From Geodermatophilus obscurus (GTDB lineage: Bacteria > Actinomycetota > Actinomycetes > Mycobacteriales > Geodermatophilaceae), in NCBI RefSeq assembly GCF_900143215.1, contig NZ_FRDM01000002.1, forward strand, positions 1-64,000: a stretch of DNA of 64,000 nt. The letters run 5' to 3'. The position numbers and the translations under genes are program-made. The notes under the pieces were generated by a model, which did no database searches, had not been told where the DNA came from, and was given only the letters and a program-made list of their open reading frames with translations. This document shows positions 36,503 through 47,590 of the stretch, one piece after another (within the stretch, counting starts at the first letter, position 1; every line of letters starts with the position of its first letter).

Positions 36503-37291
36503 GTGACCGCCACGATGCCCGCCGCCGACCCCGCGGTCGCCCGCGAGCACTACCGCGCCGGCCTGGCCGTCCCGTCGTCGGGCTGGGCGCCCGGCTACAC
36601 CCAGGCCAACCTGTTCGTCGTCCCGCAGGACTGGGCCTACGACATGCTCCTGTTCGGTCAGCGCAACCCGAAGCCGGTGCCCCTGCTCGACGTGACCGAC
36701 GCCGGGTCGTACCGCACGGCGCTGGCGCCGGACGCCGACCTGCGCACCGACCTGCCGCGCTACCGGGTGTGGCGGGACGGCGAGCTGGTCGAGGAGCCGA
36801 CCGACGTCGTCGACCTGTGGCGCGACGAGCTGGTCGCCTTCCTCATCGGGTGCAGCTTCAGCTTCGAGACCGCGCTGCTGGACGCCGGTGTGCCGGTGCG
36901 CAACATCGAGCAGGGACGCAACGTGTCGATGTACCGCACCAACCGGCCCTGCCGCCCGGCCGGCCGGCTGTCCGGGCCGCTGGTGGTCTCGATGCGGCCG
37001 GTGCCCGGCGAGCTGGTGGCCGCCGCGGTGCAGGTGACCGCCCGGATGCCGCAGGTGCACGGGGCGCCGGTGCACGTCGGTACCCCCGACGCCCTGGGCA
37101 TCGCCGACCTGGGCGCCCCCGACTTCGGCGACCCGGTCGAGTCCGCCGACGGCGACGTCCCGGTGTTCTGGGCCTGCGGGGTCACGCCGCAGGCGGCGCT
37201 GATGGCCTCCCGGCCGCCGTTCGCGATCACCCACGCGCCCGGACACATGTTCGTCACCGACGTGCCGGACGCGGTCTACCGCCAAACGTGA
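36503..37291 (+). CDS. DUF1445 family protein (D-glutamate cyclase-like putative hydro-lyase)
   Basis: The 262-residue protein matches DUF1445: [22 protein letters not shown] near the start, [17 protein letters not shown] in the middle, and [32 protein letters not shown] at the end, all hallmarks. The mammalian relative DGLUCY converts D-glutamate to 5-oxo-D-proline. B. subtilis YcsI of the same family lies in the ycsF-kip locus. Here it is divergent from the pxp operon across 296 bases in which I see no gene. GTG at 36503 follows GAGGAGG. A role in D-glutamate/5-oxoproline metabolism is likely but unproven. Confidence 0.88.
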   Translation: MTATMPAADPAVAREHYRAGLAVPSSGWAPGYTQANLFVVPQDWAYDMLLFGQRNPKPVPLLDVTDAGSYRTALAPDADLRTDLPRYRVWRDGELVEEPTDVVDLWRDELVAFLIGCSFSFETALLDAGVPVRNIEQGRNVSMYRTNRPCRPAGRLSGPLVVSMRPVPGELVAAAVQVTARMPQVHGAPVHVGTPDALGIADLGAPDFGDPVESADGDVPVFWACGVTPQAALMASRPPFAITHAPGHMFVTDVPDAVYRQT

Positions 37292-37316
37292 CAACCGGCC
37301 CTCCGGCGCGAGACGG

Positions 37317-37425
37317 TGGCCCCCCTGCAGGGCCCCGCCGCGAGCTTGCGAGCGGTGGGGGGCAGTGAAGGACCACCCTGCCCCCCATCCCTCGCACGCT
37401 CGGGATGGGCCCCTGCAGGAGTGGC

Positions 37426-37426
<1 letters not shown>
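37317..37426. repeat. Stem-loop intergenic repeats, copies b1 and b2 (inverted pair)
   Basis: Copy b2 (37367-37426) runs rightward and b1 (37317-37374) leftward, sharing GAAGGACC at their junction. b2 pairs CCCTGC with GCAGG outside and CCATCCC with GGGATGG inside. b1 contains the hairpin CCCCGCCGC/GCGGTGGGG around GAGCTTGCGA. The pair fills the space between the convergent DUF1445 and argG stops, where a bidirectional terminator is expected. Confidence 0.75.
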
Positions 37427-39525
<2,099 letters not shown>

Positions 39526-39529
<4 letters not shown>

Positions 39530-40464
39530 CGGTTCCTCCTGGTCAGCCAGTCGATGGGGTCCCCGGAGTCGACGGCCAGGCCGGCGTCCCGGAGCAGGTG
39601 GCGCACCAGCAGCCGCCGGTGCCCGGAGAACGTGAGGACGTGGGCGACGACGCTGCCGAGGACGAAGGTCTCCGGCGGCTCGCACAGCGCGTCGACCAGC
39701 CGGTCGCCCCAGGCGCCGCGCCGGGCGATGTCGCGGACGGCGGCCAGCCAGCGCGGTGCCACGGCGTCGTGCCGGGCCAGCAGGGCGGCCGGGTCGTCGG
39801 CGCCGCGGGCGGGCTGCCCGGCGCCCTCGATGGAGGCCAGCCACACCTCCTTGGTCCACACCAGTGCGCCGAGGAGGGCGGCGACGGACTCCTCCGCGCC
39901 GCTCCAGGCCAGGACCGAGAGCCCGGGCAGCCGGGCGCGGCGGTACTCCTCGTCCGGAAGTGCCTTCGCTCCCTCGAGCAGGGCGCGGGTGTCCTCGACG
40001 TCGTGGTGGACCAGCATCGCGGTCACCTCGTCCGGGGAGCCGCGCCCGCTGTCGTCGGCGACCCACAGCGAGGTCGGCGGGTGGAAGTGGATGCCGTTGG
40101 GCGCCGGCAGCCAGTGCTCGTCGCGGGTGCGCGGCCGGCCGTCGTCCGGCGTGCCGGGGGAGTGCCCGTAGGCGCGGCCGAAGGCGCGGGCGAAGCCCTC
40201 GACCGACTCGTACCCGGCGGCGAAGGCGGCCGCGGTGACGCTCGACCCCTCGCGCAACTGCCACGCCGCCCGCTCCAGCAGCACCCGGCGGCGCAGCGCC
40301 ACCGGCGGCTCCCCGGCGCCCCGGCTGACCTGCCGGGCGAAGTACCAGGGGCTGGCGTAGGCGTCGCCGGCCATGTCGGGGAGCGTGCGGTTGTCCTCGT
40401 CGAGGACGGCGTCGAGCAGCTCGCGGAGCCGGTCCCGTCCGGGGAGGGGGTCGTCGTCGGCCAC
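39526..40464 (-). CDS. AraC-type HTH fused to a DinB-like domain
   Basis: The 312-residue protein carries an AraC helix-turn-helix pair in its first 105 residues (AGDAYASPWYFARQVSR and VTAAAFAAGYESVEGFARAFGRAYGHSP). The C-terminal region, about 160-312, resembles a DinB four-helix domain: SGAEESVAALLGALVWTKEVWLASI and VVAHVLTFSGHRRLLVRHLL, with spaced histidines that could bind a metal. It probably senses a ligand or damage through this domain and regulates the overlapping reductase gene. GTG at 40464 is the likely start; the frame is open upstream but without similarity. Confidence 0.8.
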
Positions 40465-40594
40465 GTGGGGCAGTCTGGCCGGGGACGGCGATCCCGCGCC
40501 CGACCGTTCTTGCCCTCCTGTGCCGCCGCCGGCCGGTTGCCCGAACCGGCGGCGGTCGACGTGGCCGACCGCCCGGCCGAGCCGTCGGCACCGG

Positions 40595-40855
40595 ACGCCG
40601 TCCGGGCCGGGGGAGACCTGGCGGACGCGGGTCGACCGGTACCCCGCCGACGGGCTGACCGAGGACGACGTCGACCGCTGGGTGCAGTCGGCGTCGACCC
40701 CGTACGGCAACGGCGACGCCCTCGACATCGCGGTGCAGGACGCCGGATCGTCGGCGTCCGCGGCCGGCCGGTCGACGGCGGCCGCCTGGACCCCGAGGAC
40801 CTCTTCGGCCGGCGGGCCAACGCCTCCCCGGACCACCCGGCGGGGCCCCCTCGGG
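40595..40855 (+). pseudogene. Decayed N-terminal fragment of a molybdopterin oxidoreductase
   Basis: In one frame the sequence reads RVDRYPADGLTEDDVDRW then VQSASTPYGNGDALDIAV. After a one-base frame change near 40741-40746 it continues RIVGVRGRPVDGGRLDPEDLF then ANASPDHPAG. This order matches the N-terminus of molybdopterin oxidoreductases (cofactor-cluster region, DGRIVGVRGR, GRLGPKGL-type, ANxSPDRL). No cluster cysteines remain and the other about 600 residues are missing. The rest of the 532-bp gap between 40464 and 40997 holds only probable promoters of the flanking divergent genes. Confidence 0.5.
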
Positions 40856-40996
40856 GTCGTGGGCGGGAGAGGGCCGGCGCCCGGTCGGGCTCTGCACGGC
40901 GTGGCCGGGCCGGTGTGCCGCGGATCACACGGGTGGTGGCGAGGCGGTAGCTTCCTCGCTCCCGGAGACCACGGGGTGCCGACGAGGAGGCCACCG

Positions 40997-42115
40997 ATGT
41001 CCGTCCGTCGCTCGATCTGCCTCTACACGCCGTCCACCGACCCCTCGGGGATGGGCGCGCACATGGTGGACCTGCTCGCCGAGTACGCGGGGACGGCCGA
41101 CGTGGCGCTGATGATGAGACCGACCGTGGGTGGCCGGCGGCTGCTCGACCGCGCCGCCGCGCTCGGTGCCCGCACGGTCGAGCTGCCCTCCCCCCGCGAC
41201 CCGCGGTTCGCCCGGGTCGTCACGGGCTTCCTCGACACCTCCCCCGCGGACGTCTTCCACTGCCACGTCGGCACCGGCTGCGAGGACTGGGACGGCGTCC
41301 GCCTGGCCCGCCGCGCCGGGTGCGGGGTGGTGGTGCAGACCCAGCACCTGCCCTACCTGGTGTCCCATCCGCGCAAGCGGCGGGCCTACCACCACGCGAT
41401 CGAGGAGGTCGACCGGCTGGTCGCCGTCTCCGAGGGACTGCGCCGCACCTACTCGCGGATCGGTGTCCCACCGGAGCGGATCACCACCGTGGCCAATGGG
41501 GTGGCGCCGCTCTCCCACCGGATAAGCCGGGACGCCGCCCGGGCGGCCCTCGGGCTGGACCCGCGGCAGCCCGTCGTCCTCACCGTGGGCCGGCTGACCC
41601 ACATGAAGGGCCAGTGCCACCTCGTCGACGCCGTGCCGCGGCTGCTCGCCCGCTTCCCCGACCTCGCCGTCGTCCTCCTCGGGGACGGGCCGCTGCGGGA
41701 GACCCTGGAGAAGCGGAGCGCCGGGCTGGGCGTGGGGAGTGCCGTCCGGTTCCCCGGCCACCGGGCCGACGCCCGCCAGCTGCTGGCCGCGGCCGACGTC
41801 TTCGCCCTGCCCTCGCGGCACGAGGGGATGCCGCTGGTGGCGCTGGAGGCCATGGAGGCGGGACTCCCGGTGGTGGCCACCCGCGTCATCGGCAGCGAGG
41901 AAGTCGTCGACGACGGGGTCACCGGCGCGCTGGTGCGGCCCGCGGACCCCGCCGCCCTGGAGGCGGCCCTCGGACGGCTGCTGGCCGACCCGGACCTGCG
42001 GCGCCGGCAGGGCGCCGCCGGCCGGCGCCGGTACCTGACCTGTTTCACCCGCGAGCGGATGGCCCGGGACACCGCGGCGGTCTACGAGGCGGCGCTGCGC
42101 GGGACCGGGCGGTGA
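40997..42115 (+). CDS. Glycosyltransferase family 4
   Basis: The 372-residue GT-B enzyme shows the GT4 C-terminal donor-binding domain: LTVGRLTHMKGQCHLVDAVPRL and the EX7E motif HEGMPLVALEAMEAGLP (about 276-292), which holds the nucleotide-sugar. The acceptor side has YTPSTDPSGMGAHMVDLL. Donor and acceptor are unknown. ATG at 40997 follows GAGGAGG. The stop overlaps the next start (GTGA), placing it first in the operon 40997-46397. Confidence 0.9.
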   Translation: MSVRRSICLYTPSTDPSGMGAHMVDLLAEYAGTADVALMMRPTVGGRRLLDRAAALGARTVELPSPRDPRFARVVTGFLDTSPADVFHCHVGTGCEDWDGVRLARRAGCGVVVQTQHLPYLVSHPRKRRAYHHAIEEVDRLVAVSEGLRRTYSRIGVPPERITTVANGVAPLSHRISRDAARAALGLDPRQPVVLTVGRLTHMKGQCHLVDAVPRLLARFPDLAVVLLGDGPLRETLEKRSAGLGVGSAVRFPGHRADARQLLAAADVFALPSRHEGMPLVALEAMEAGLPVVATRVIGSEEVVDDGVTGALVRPADPAALEAALGRLLADPDLRRRQGAAGRRRYLTCFTRERMARDTAAVYEAALRGTGR

Positions 42116-43083
42116 GCCGGCTGCGGGTGGGCGTCGTCGGCACCGGGTTCATCGCGGGCCGGCACCTGGCGGCGCTGACGGCCTTCCCCGACGTGACGGT
42201 CGTGGCCGTGGCCGACCCGGTGCGCGAGCGGGCCGAGGCCGCCGCGGCACGGTGCGGGGCGCGGGCCCACGGCGACGGGCTCGCACTCCTGGAGACCGAG
42301 GAGCTCGACGCGGTCTGGCTGTGCGTCCCGCCGTTCGCGCACGGGCCGCTGGAGGCGGCGGCCGTCGCCCGCGGGCTGCCGTTCTTCGTGGAGAAACCCC
42401 TGGCCCTGGACCTGACCACCGCGGAGGCGGTCGCGGCCGAGGTCGCCCGGACCGGCCTCCTCACGGCGGTGGGCTACCACTGGCGGCACCTGGGGGTCGT
42501 GCAGCGCGCGGCGGAGACGGTGCCGCCCGGGGAGGTGCAGCTGGTCACCGGTTCCTGGCTGGACCGGACACCCGCGCCGCCCTGGTGGGTGCAGCGCGGC
42601 GGTTCGGGCGGGCAGGTGGTCGAGCAGACGACGCACGTCCTCGACCTGGCCCGGCTGCTCGCCGGGGAGGTGGACCTGGTCTCGGCGGCCGAGCGGCCGG
42701 CCGGCGCCGACGGCGAGGTCCCGACGGCGGCCGTGGCGCTGCTCCGCTTCGCGTCGGGTGCGGTGGGCAGCATCTCCTCGACGCGGGTCCTCGGCTGGCG
42801 GCACGCGGTCGGCCTGCAGGTGGTGACCGAAGGGCGGGTGGTCGAGCTGTCCGAGCGCAGCCTGAGCGACCACTCGTCGCGGGTGGTCACGGCCGACGGC
42901 GAGGAGGTCAGCCGCAGCGACGAGGACCCGGTCGCCGCCGAGGACCGCGAGTTCGTCGACGTCCTGCTCGGCCGGTCGGCGGGGGTCCGGGTCCCCTACG
43001 CGGAGGCCCTGCGCACGCACGCGCTCGCCTGCGCGGCCGACCGGGCCGCCCGCGAGGGCACGTCCGTGCGGCCGGCCTCCTGA
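42112..43083 (+). CDS. Gfo/Idh/MocA-family oxidoreductase (first of two)
   Basis: The 323-residue enzyme has an NAD(P)-binding fold (VGVVGTGFIAGRHLAAL), the catalytic Lys region FVEKPLALDL (about 93-102) and the conserved histidine in VEQTTHVLDLARLL. These act on sugar or inositol hydroxyls. It is clearly paralogous to the next gene (GFIAGRHL, FVEKPLA, GYHWR, WLDR, GSGGQ-VEQ-TH). GTG at 42112 overlaps the GT4 stop. Its role in modifying a sugar or cyclitol of the operon product is inferred. Confidence 0.9.
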   Translation: MSRLRVGVVGTGFIAGRHLAALTAFPDVTVVAVADPVRERAEAAAARCGARAHGDGLALLETEELDAVWLCVPPFAHGPLEAAAVARGLPFFVEKPLALDLTTAEAVAAEVARTGLLTAVGYHWRHLGVVQRAAETVPPGEVQLVTGSWLDRTPAPPWWVQRGGSGGQVVEQTTHVLDLARLLAGEVDLVSAAERPAGADGEVPTAAVALLRFASGAVGSISSTRVLGWRHAVGLQVVTEGRVVELSERSLSDHSSRVVTADGEEVSRSDEDPVAAEDREFVDVLLGRSAGVRVPYAEALRTHALACAADRAAREGTSVRPAS

Positions 43084-43130
43084 GTGCCGGCCGGGTTTCA
43101 CCGACCGGCCCGCCCGGGCACGGGGTCGGC

Positions 43131-44081
43131 ATGACGACGAGGATCGGCCTGGTCGGGGCCGGGTTCATCGCCGGCCGGCACCTGGACGCGCTCAGCGCCA
43201 TCGAGGGCGTGGCGGTCGCCGGGGTCGCCGACCCGCGGGCCGACCGGGCCGAGGTGCTCGCCGCCCGGGCGGGGGCGGCGGCCTACGCCCACTGGCAGGA
43301 CCTGATCGACGTGGAGCGGCTCGACGCGCTCTACGTCTGCGTGCCGCCGCACGCGCACGGGGAGGTCGAGGGCGCCGCCGTCGAGCGCGGGCTGCCGCTG
43401 TTCGTGGAGAAGCCGCTGGCGACCGACCTGCCCACCGCCGAGGCGCTGGCCGACCGGATCGACGGTGCCGGCCTGCTCACCTCGGTCGGCTACCACTGGC
43501 GCTACCTGGACACCCTGGAGACCGCCCGCGAGCTGCTCGCCGAGGCGCCGGCCCGCATGGTGCTGGGCACGTGGCTGGACAGGGCGCCGCGCGTGGACTG
43601 GTGGGCCCGGCAGGACGGCTCGGGCGGGCAGACCGTCGAGCAGGCCACCCACCTCTTCGACGTCGCCCGGGTGCTGGTCGGCGAGGTGGCGGGCGGCTGG
43701 GCCACCGGCTCGCGCTCCGCCGAGGGCCCCGGCGACATCCTCGACGTGTGCACCGCCGCGCTGCGGTTCACCTCCGGCGCGGTCGGGTCCTTCTCCAACA
43801 GCTGCCTGCTGCCGCGGGCCCAGCGGATCGGCGTCGAGCTGGTCGCACCCGGCCTGGGCCTGTGGCTCACCGAGCACCAGCTGGTGGTCACCGACGCCGA
43901 CGGCGAGCGGACGGTGCACCGCGGCGTCGACCCCTTCGCGGCCGAGGACCGCGCGTTCGTCGCCGCCCTCCGCGGCGAGGGGGACGACGTCCGGACGACC
44001 TACCGGGAGGCCCTGCGCACGCACCGGCTGGCGGTCACCGTCGCCACCGCGGCCGTCGACGGCGGAACGGTGCAGCTGTGA
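43131..44081 (+). CDS. Gfo/Idh/MocA-family oxidoreductase (second of two)
   Basis: This 316-residue paralogue of the preceding gene has GLVGAGFIAGRHLDAL, VCVPPHAHGE, FVEKPLATDL (about 92-101) and VEQATHLFDVARVL, all catalytic elements intact. Two tandem members may oxidise and reduce different positions, or act as the two halves of an epimerisation. ATG at 43131 is 47 bases after the previous stop, and its own stop overlaps the dehydrogenase gene. The divergence from its neighbour implies separate substrates. Confidence 0.9.
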   Translation: MTTRIGLVGAGFIAGRHLDALSAIEGVAVAGVADPRADRAEVLAARAGAAAYAHWQDLIDVERLDALYVCVPPHAHGEVEGAAVERGLPLFVEKPLATDLPTAEALADRIDGAGLLTSVGYHWRYLDTLETARELLAEAPARMVLGTWLDRAPRVDWWARQDGSGGQTVEQATHLFDVARVLVGEVAGGWATGSRSAEGPGDILDVCTAALRFTSGAVGSFSNSCLLPRAQRIGVELVAPGLGLWLTEHQLVVTDADGERTVHRGVDPFAAEDRAFVAALRGEGDDVRTTYREALRTHRLAVTVATAAVDGGTVQL

Positions 44082-45181
44082 GCCGGGTGGTCCGCAGCAT
44101 CGGCGTCGTCGCGCCGGGGGAGCCGGCGATCCTGGACGTCGAGGAACCCGACCCCGGCCCCGGGCAGGCGTGGGTGCGCACCGAGTGGAGCGGGGTGAGC
44201 GCCGGCACGGAGGTGGCGATCGTCCGCGGCACCGACCCGCACCACCTGCTGCACTGGGACCCCGACCTGCGGTCCTTCGACGACGACGCGGGCCCGCCGG
44301 CCACCTACCCGGTCCGCGCGCTGGGCTACATGGAGGTCGGCCGGGTCACCGTGAGCCGCACCCCGGAGCTCGCCGAGGGACAGCTGGTGGCCATGGCGTA
44401 CGGGCACCGCACCGGCGTCTGCGCCGACCCCTCGGCCAGGCCGGTGATCCCGGTGCCCGACGACCTCGACCCGCTGCTCGGCGTCTACCTCGCGCAGATG
44501 GGGCCGATCTGCGTCAACGGGCTGCTGCACGCCGCGGCCGACGCCGCCGGGCCGGGCGCGGGTGTGGACGCCGGGGTGCGCGACCGGCACGTGCTGGTCA
44601 CCGGCGCCGGCGTCATCGGGCTGCTGAGCGCGCTGCTCGCCGTCCGGCACGGCGCCGACGTCGTCGTCGCCGAGCCCTCCGCCGAGCGGCGGGCGGTCGC
44701 CGAGGCGCTGGGCCTGGCCACCCTCGCCGATGACGGGTCCGCCTGGCGCGCGGTCAAGGAGCGCTGGCACCACGGGCGGGGGGACGCCGGCGCCGACGTC
44801 GTCCTGCAGTGCCGGGGCCACGACGCCGCGCTGGCCACCGGGCTCAAGGCGCTGCGCCCCCAGGGCACCGTCGTCGACCTGGGCTTCTACCAGGCCGGCG
44901 CCGAGGCGGTGCGGCTCGGCGAGGAGTTCCACCACAACGGCCTGGCGGTGGTCTGCGCGCAGGTCGGCCGGGTGCCGCGCGGCATGGCCGACGCCTGGCC
45001 GCGGACGGCGCTGGCGCAGGTCACCCTGGACCTGCTGCGCGAGCGGGGTCCGGAGATCCGCGCCCACCTGGTCACCGACGTCCTGCCGTTCGAGGAGGGG
45101 CCGCGGCTGCTGGCCGACCTCGCCGGCCGCCGGTTGGCCGCCCCGCCGCTGCAGGCGGTGCTGAGCTTCCCGGGCGGCTGA
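44078..45181 (+). CDS. MDR-superfamily zinc-binding-type alcohol dehydrogenase
   Basis: The 367-residue protein has the MDR architecture: GroES-like N-terminus, Rossmann fold HVLVTGAGVIGLLSALLAVRHGADVVVAEPS (key TGAGVIGLL), and GTVVDLGFYQAG. Where classical enzymes have the catalytic zinc Cys, this one reads SGVSAGTEVAIV, so the zinc site is probably absent. Such VSAGTE-type MDR proteins often accompany sugar- or cyclitol-modifying genes. GTG at 44078 overlaps the preceding stop. It is part of the GT operon, and the substrate is unknown. Confidence 0.87.
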   Translation: MSRVVRSIGVVAPGEPAILDVEEPDPGPGQAWVRTEWSGVSAGTEVAIVRGTDPHHLLHWDPDLRSFDDDAGPPATYPVRALGYMEVGRVTVSRTPELAEGQLVAMAYGHRTGVCADPSARPVIPVPDDLDPLLGVYLAQMGPICVNGLLHAAADAAGPGAGVDAGVRDRHVLVTGAGVIGLLSALLAVRHGADVVVAEPSAERRAVAEALGLATLADDGSAWRAVKERWHHGRGDAGADVVLQCRGHDAALATGLKALRPQGTVVDLGFYQAGAEAVRLGEEFHHNGLAVVCAQVGRVPRGMADAWPRTALAQVTLDLLRERGPEIRAHLVTDVLPFEEGPRLLADLAGRRLAAPPLQAVLSFPGG

Positions 45182-45185
45182 GCCC

Positions 45186-46397
45186 GTGCGGGTCCTGCTG
45201 GTCGGCAACCACTGGACGCTGGCCCCGGGCGGTGCGGAGACGATGCTGGTGCTCACCGCGGACCTGCTGCGCGCCGCCGGGCACGAGGTGGTGCCGTTCG
45301 CCGTCGCCGAGGAGCGGACGCTGCCGACGCCGGTGCGCTCGTCCCTGCCGACGGCGGCCGGCGCCGGCGCGCGCACCCGGTTCGGCGAGGCGTGGGCGGG
45401 CACCTGGTCGCCGCGGGCGTTCCGGGCCCTGGTGCGGGTGATCGACGAGGTGCGGCCGGACGTCGCGCACGTGCACCACGTCTTCGAGCGGCTGACCGTC
45501 TCGGTGCTCGACGCGCTGCAGCGCCGGGGCGTGCCGACGGTGATGACGCTGCACGACTACAAGCCGGTCTGCCCCAACTTCCGGCTGTTCACCGACGGCG
45601 CGCCGTGCACCCGGTGCCTGTCCGGCGGCTACTGGCAGGTGGTGCGGCACCGCTGCCTGGAGGGTTCGCGGTGGCGGTCGGTCGCCGCCGCGGCCGATGC
45701 CTACGCCTCCCGTTCCCGCGGCGTCTACGACCGGGTCGACCGCTTCCTCGCGCCGAGCGCGTTCCTCCGCGACCGGGTGGTCGAGGGTGGGCTGCCGGCC
45801 GCGCGGGTGGAGGTGCTGCCCAACCCCGTGGTGGCCGCAACCGAGCCCCGGCCGGCCCGGGCCGAGCCGCCGACGGTGCTGTACGCCTCCCGGCTGGTCG
45901 CGGAGAAGGGCGTGGACACCCTGCTGGACGCCGCCGCACGGCTGCCGCCCGGCGTGCGGGTGCGGCTGGCCGGGTCCGGACGGCTGGAGCGGGCGGTGCG
46001 CTCCCGGGTCGCGCCGGAGCGGCTGCCGGTCGACGTCCTCGGCCCGCTGCCGCCGCCGGACGTCGCGGCTGCGCTGCGGGCCGCGGCGGTCGCCGTCCTG
46101 CCGGCGCTGTGGTGGGAGAACTGCCCGATGGCGGTGCTCGAGGCCGCCGCGCAGGGGGTCCCGGTGGTCGCCTCGGCGGTGGGCGGCGTCCCCGAGCTGG
46201 TGGACGACGGCTCGACCGGGCTGCTGGTGCCGCCGGGGGACGCCGCTGCGCTGGCCGGCGCGCTGACCCGGCTGCTGGACCGGTCCGACGAGGCCGACCG
46301 GATGGGCCGGGCCGGGTGGGCGCGGGTGCGGGCGCGGCACGACCCGGACGGCCACGTCACGGCGCTGCAGGAGCTCTACCGGCGTGTCGCGCGGTGA
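45186..46397 (+). CDS. Glycosyltransferase family 4
   Basis: This 403-residue GT4 enzyme has GGAETMLVLTADLLRAAGHEV at the N-terminus, MTLHDYKPVCPNFRLF followed by a short Cys-containing insertion (CTRCLSGGYW), the donor-site LYASRLVAEKGVDTLL and the EX7E motif WENCPMAVLEAAAQG. The N-terminal pattern resembles group 1 enzymes of capsule synthesis. Start GTG at 45186, four bases after the previous stop. It ends the tightly packed operon. Confidence 0.9.
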   Translation: MRVLLVGNHWTLAPGGAETMLVLTADLLRAAGHEVVPFAVAEERTLPTPVRSSLPTAAGAGARTRFGEAWAGTWSPRAFRALVRVIDEVRPDVAHVHHVFERLTVSVLDALQRRGVPTVMTLHDYKPVCPNFRLFTDGAPCTRCLSGGYWQVVRHRCLEGSRWRSVAAAADAYASRSRGVYDRVDRFLAPSAFLRDRVVEGGLPAARVEVLPNPVVAATEPRPARAEPPTVLYASRLVAEKGVDTLLDAAARLPPGVRVRLAGSGRLERAVRSRVAPERLPVDVLGPLPPPDVAAALRAAAVAVLPALWWENCPMAVLEAAAQGVPVVASAVGGVPELVDDGSTGLLVPPGDAAALAGALTRLLDRSDEADRMGRAGWARVRARHDPDGHVTALQELYRRVAR

Positions 46398-46505
46398 GTC
46401 GTTCCGGACTCCCTTGTGCCGCAACGAGGGGCGGCGGATCCTGCCGTCATCGCCGCTGACGCCGGGTGGGCCGGGCTGCCTCGGCGGTTCGGGGAGTGGG
46501 TCGTC

Positions 46506-46898
46506 ATGAAGTGGGCGATCATCGTCGTGCTCGGCTTCGGAGTGGAGATCGCGCTGGTCATCGCGATGGCGCGGAGCAACACGGCGCGGTGGGAGCGGGA
46601 CCACCGGGCCGCCCGGGCGGCCGTCCGGGCGCGCGAGGAGGCGGGGCTGCGCGTGCGGGCGGCGGGGCTGGTGGCGCAGCGCGTCCCGCACCCGCACCTG
46701 TCACACCTCCCGCACGTGCACCTGTCGCCGCGGGTCGTCGACCGGCTCGCGCACACCCGCGAGGTCCTGCACGTCCCGCGCCTGCACCTGCCCCGCCTCA
46801 CCCGGCACCCGGCGCGGCCGGACATCCCGGCTCCCACGCCGGCGCCGGGCGACGCGACCGCGGCAGACAGCCCGTCCGAGGAGCAGCCCGCGTCGTAG
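46506..46898 (+). CDS. Hypothetical single-pass membrane protein
   Basis: The 130-residue product begins with one membrane helix (MKWAIIVVLGFGVEIALVIAMA), then a basic helical segment and a histidine-rich region (VPHPHLSHLPHVHLSP) and an acidic Ala/Pro tail. The His cluster could bind metal but no family was recognised. ATG at 46506 is the natural start for the membrane helix. It stands 108 bases after the glycosyltransferase stop and may be independent. Confidence 0.6.
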   Translation: MKWAIIVVLGFGVEIALVIAMARSNTARWERDHRAARAAVRAREEAGLRVRAAGLVAQRVPHPHLSHLPHVHLSPRVVDRLAHTREVLHVPRLHLPRLTRHPARPDIPAPTPAPGDATAADSPSEEQPAS

Positions 46899-47050
46899 CA
46901 CCCGCCGTCCGGTCGCGGTGGGTGCACGCAGCGCTGTCCCGGCGCACCCGGACACGCGATGTGTGCACGCACCGCGAACGGCCTCGCCCCGCGCTCGGAC
47001 GCCGTCGGGCGGTTAGCGTCCCGGGCGTGACGCCGGACGAGGAGGTGGCG

Positions 47051-47572
47051 GTGACGCCCCAGGACGACCGCACCGAGGCCCCACTGGTCGGGGACGAGGT
47101 CCCGCTGCTGACCGGCTTCCTCGACTTCCAGCGGCAGACCCTCGCGTGGAAGTGCGCGGGGCTCTCGCCGCAGCAGCTGGCGACCCGCGCCGTCGCCACC
47201 TCCGACCTCACCCTGCTCGGCATGGTGCGGCACCTCGCGGCCGTCGAGACGGGCTGGCTCGTCGGCTTCGGCGGGCTGCCGCACGACGCGTGGCCGGACG
47301 TGGTCCGGGACCGCGACGAGCAGTTCCGGGTCGATTCCACGACCGTCACGCAGGAGGACGTCGACGCGGCCTGGGCGATCTGGCACGCCGTCACCCGCGC
47401 GGTCGGCACGGTGGTCGACCAGCTCCCGTTCGACACCGCGGACCGGCCGTGGGGCCGCGACGACGAGTTCTCGCTGCGCTGGATCCTGCTGCACCTGGTC
47501 GAGGAGTACGCGCGGCACAACGGCCACGCCGACCTGCTCCGCGAGGCCCTGGACGGCGCCACCGGCGAGTAG
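47051..47572 (+). CDS. DinB/DUF664-family protein
   Basis: The 173-residue protein has the DinB-like four-helix fold of DUF664: LLGMVRHLAAVETGW (first His), and WILLHLVEEYARHNGHADLLREALDG with the other histidines expected to bind a metal. Family members are often thiol- (bacillithiol or mycothiol-) dependent transferases. GTG at 47051 has GAGGAGG five bases upstream. An in-frame GTG at 47027 with TAGCGT seven bases before it is a possible leaderless alternative or marks the transcript start. Confidence 0.82.
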   Translation: MTPQDDRTEAPLVGDEVPLLTGFLDFQRQTLAWKCAGLSPQQLATRAVATSDLTLLGMVRHLAAVETGWLVGFGGLPHDAWPDVVRDRDEQFRVDSTTVTQEDVDAAWAIWHAVTRAVGTVVDQLPFDTADRPWGRDDEFSLRWILLHLVEEYARHNGHADLLREALDGATGE

Positions 47573-47590
47573 CCGGAGCAGCGCCGGCCG

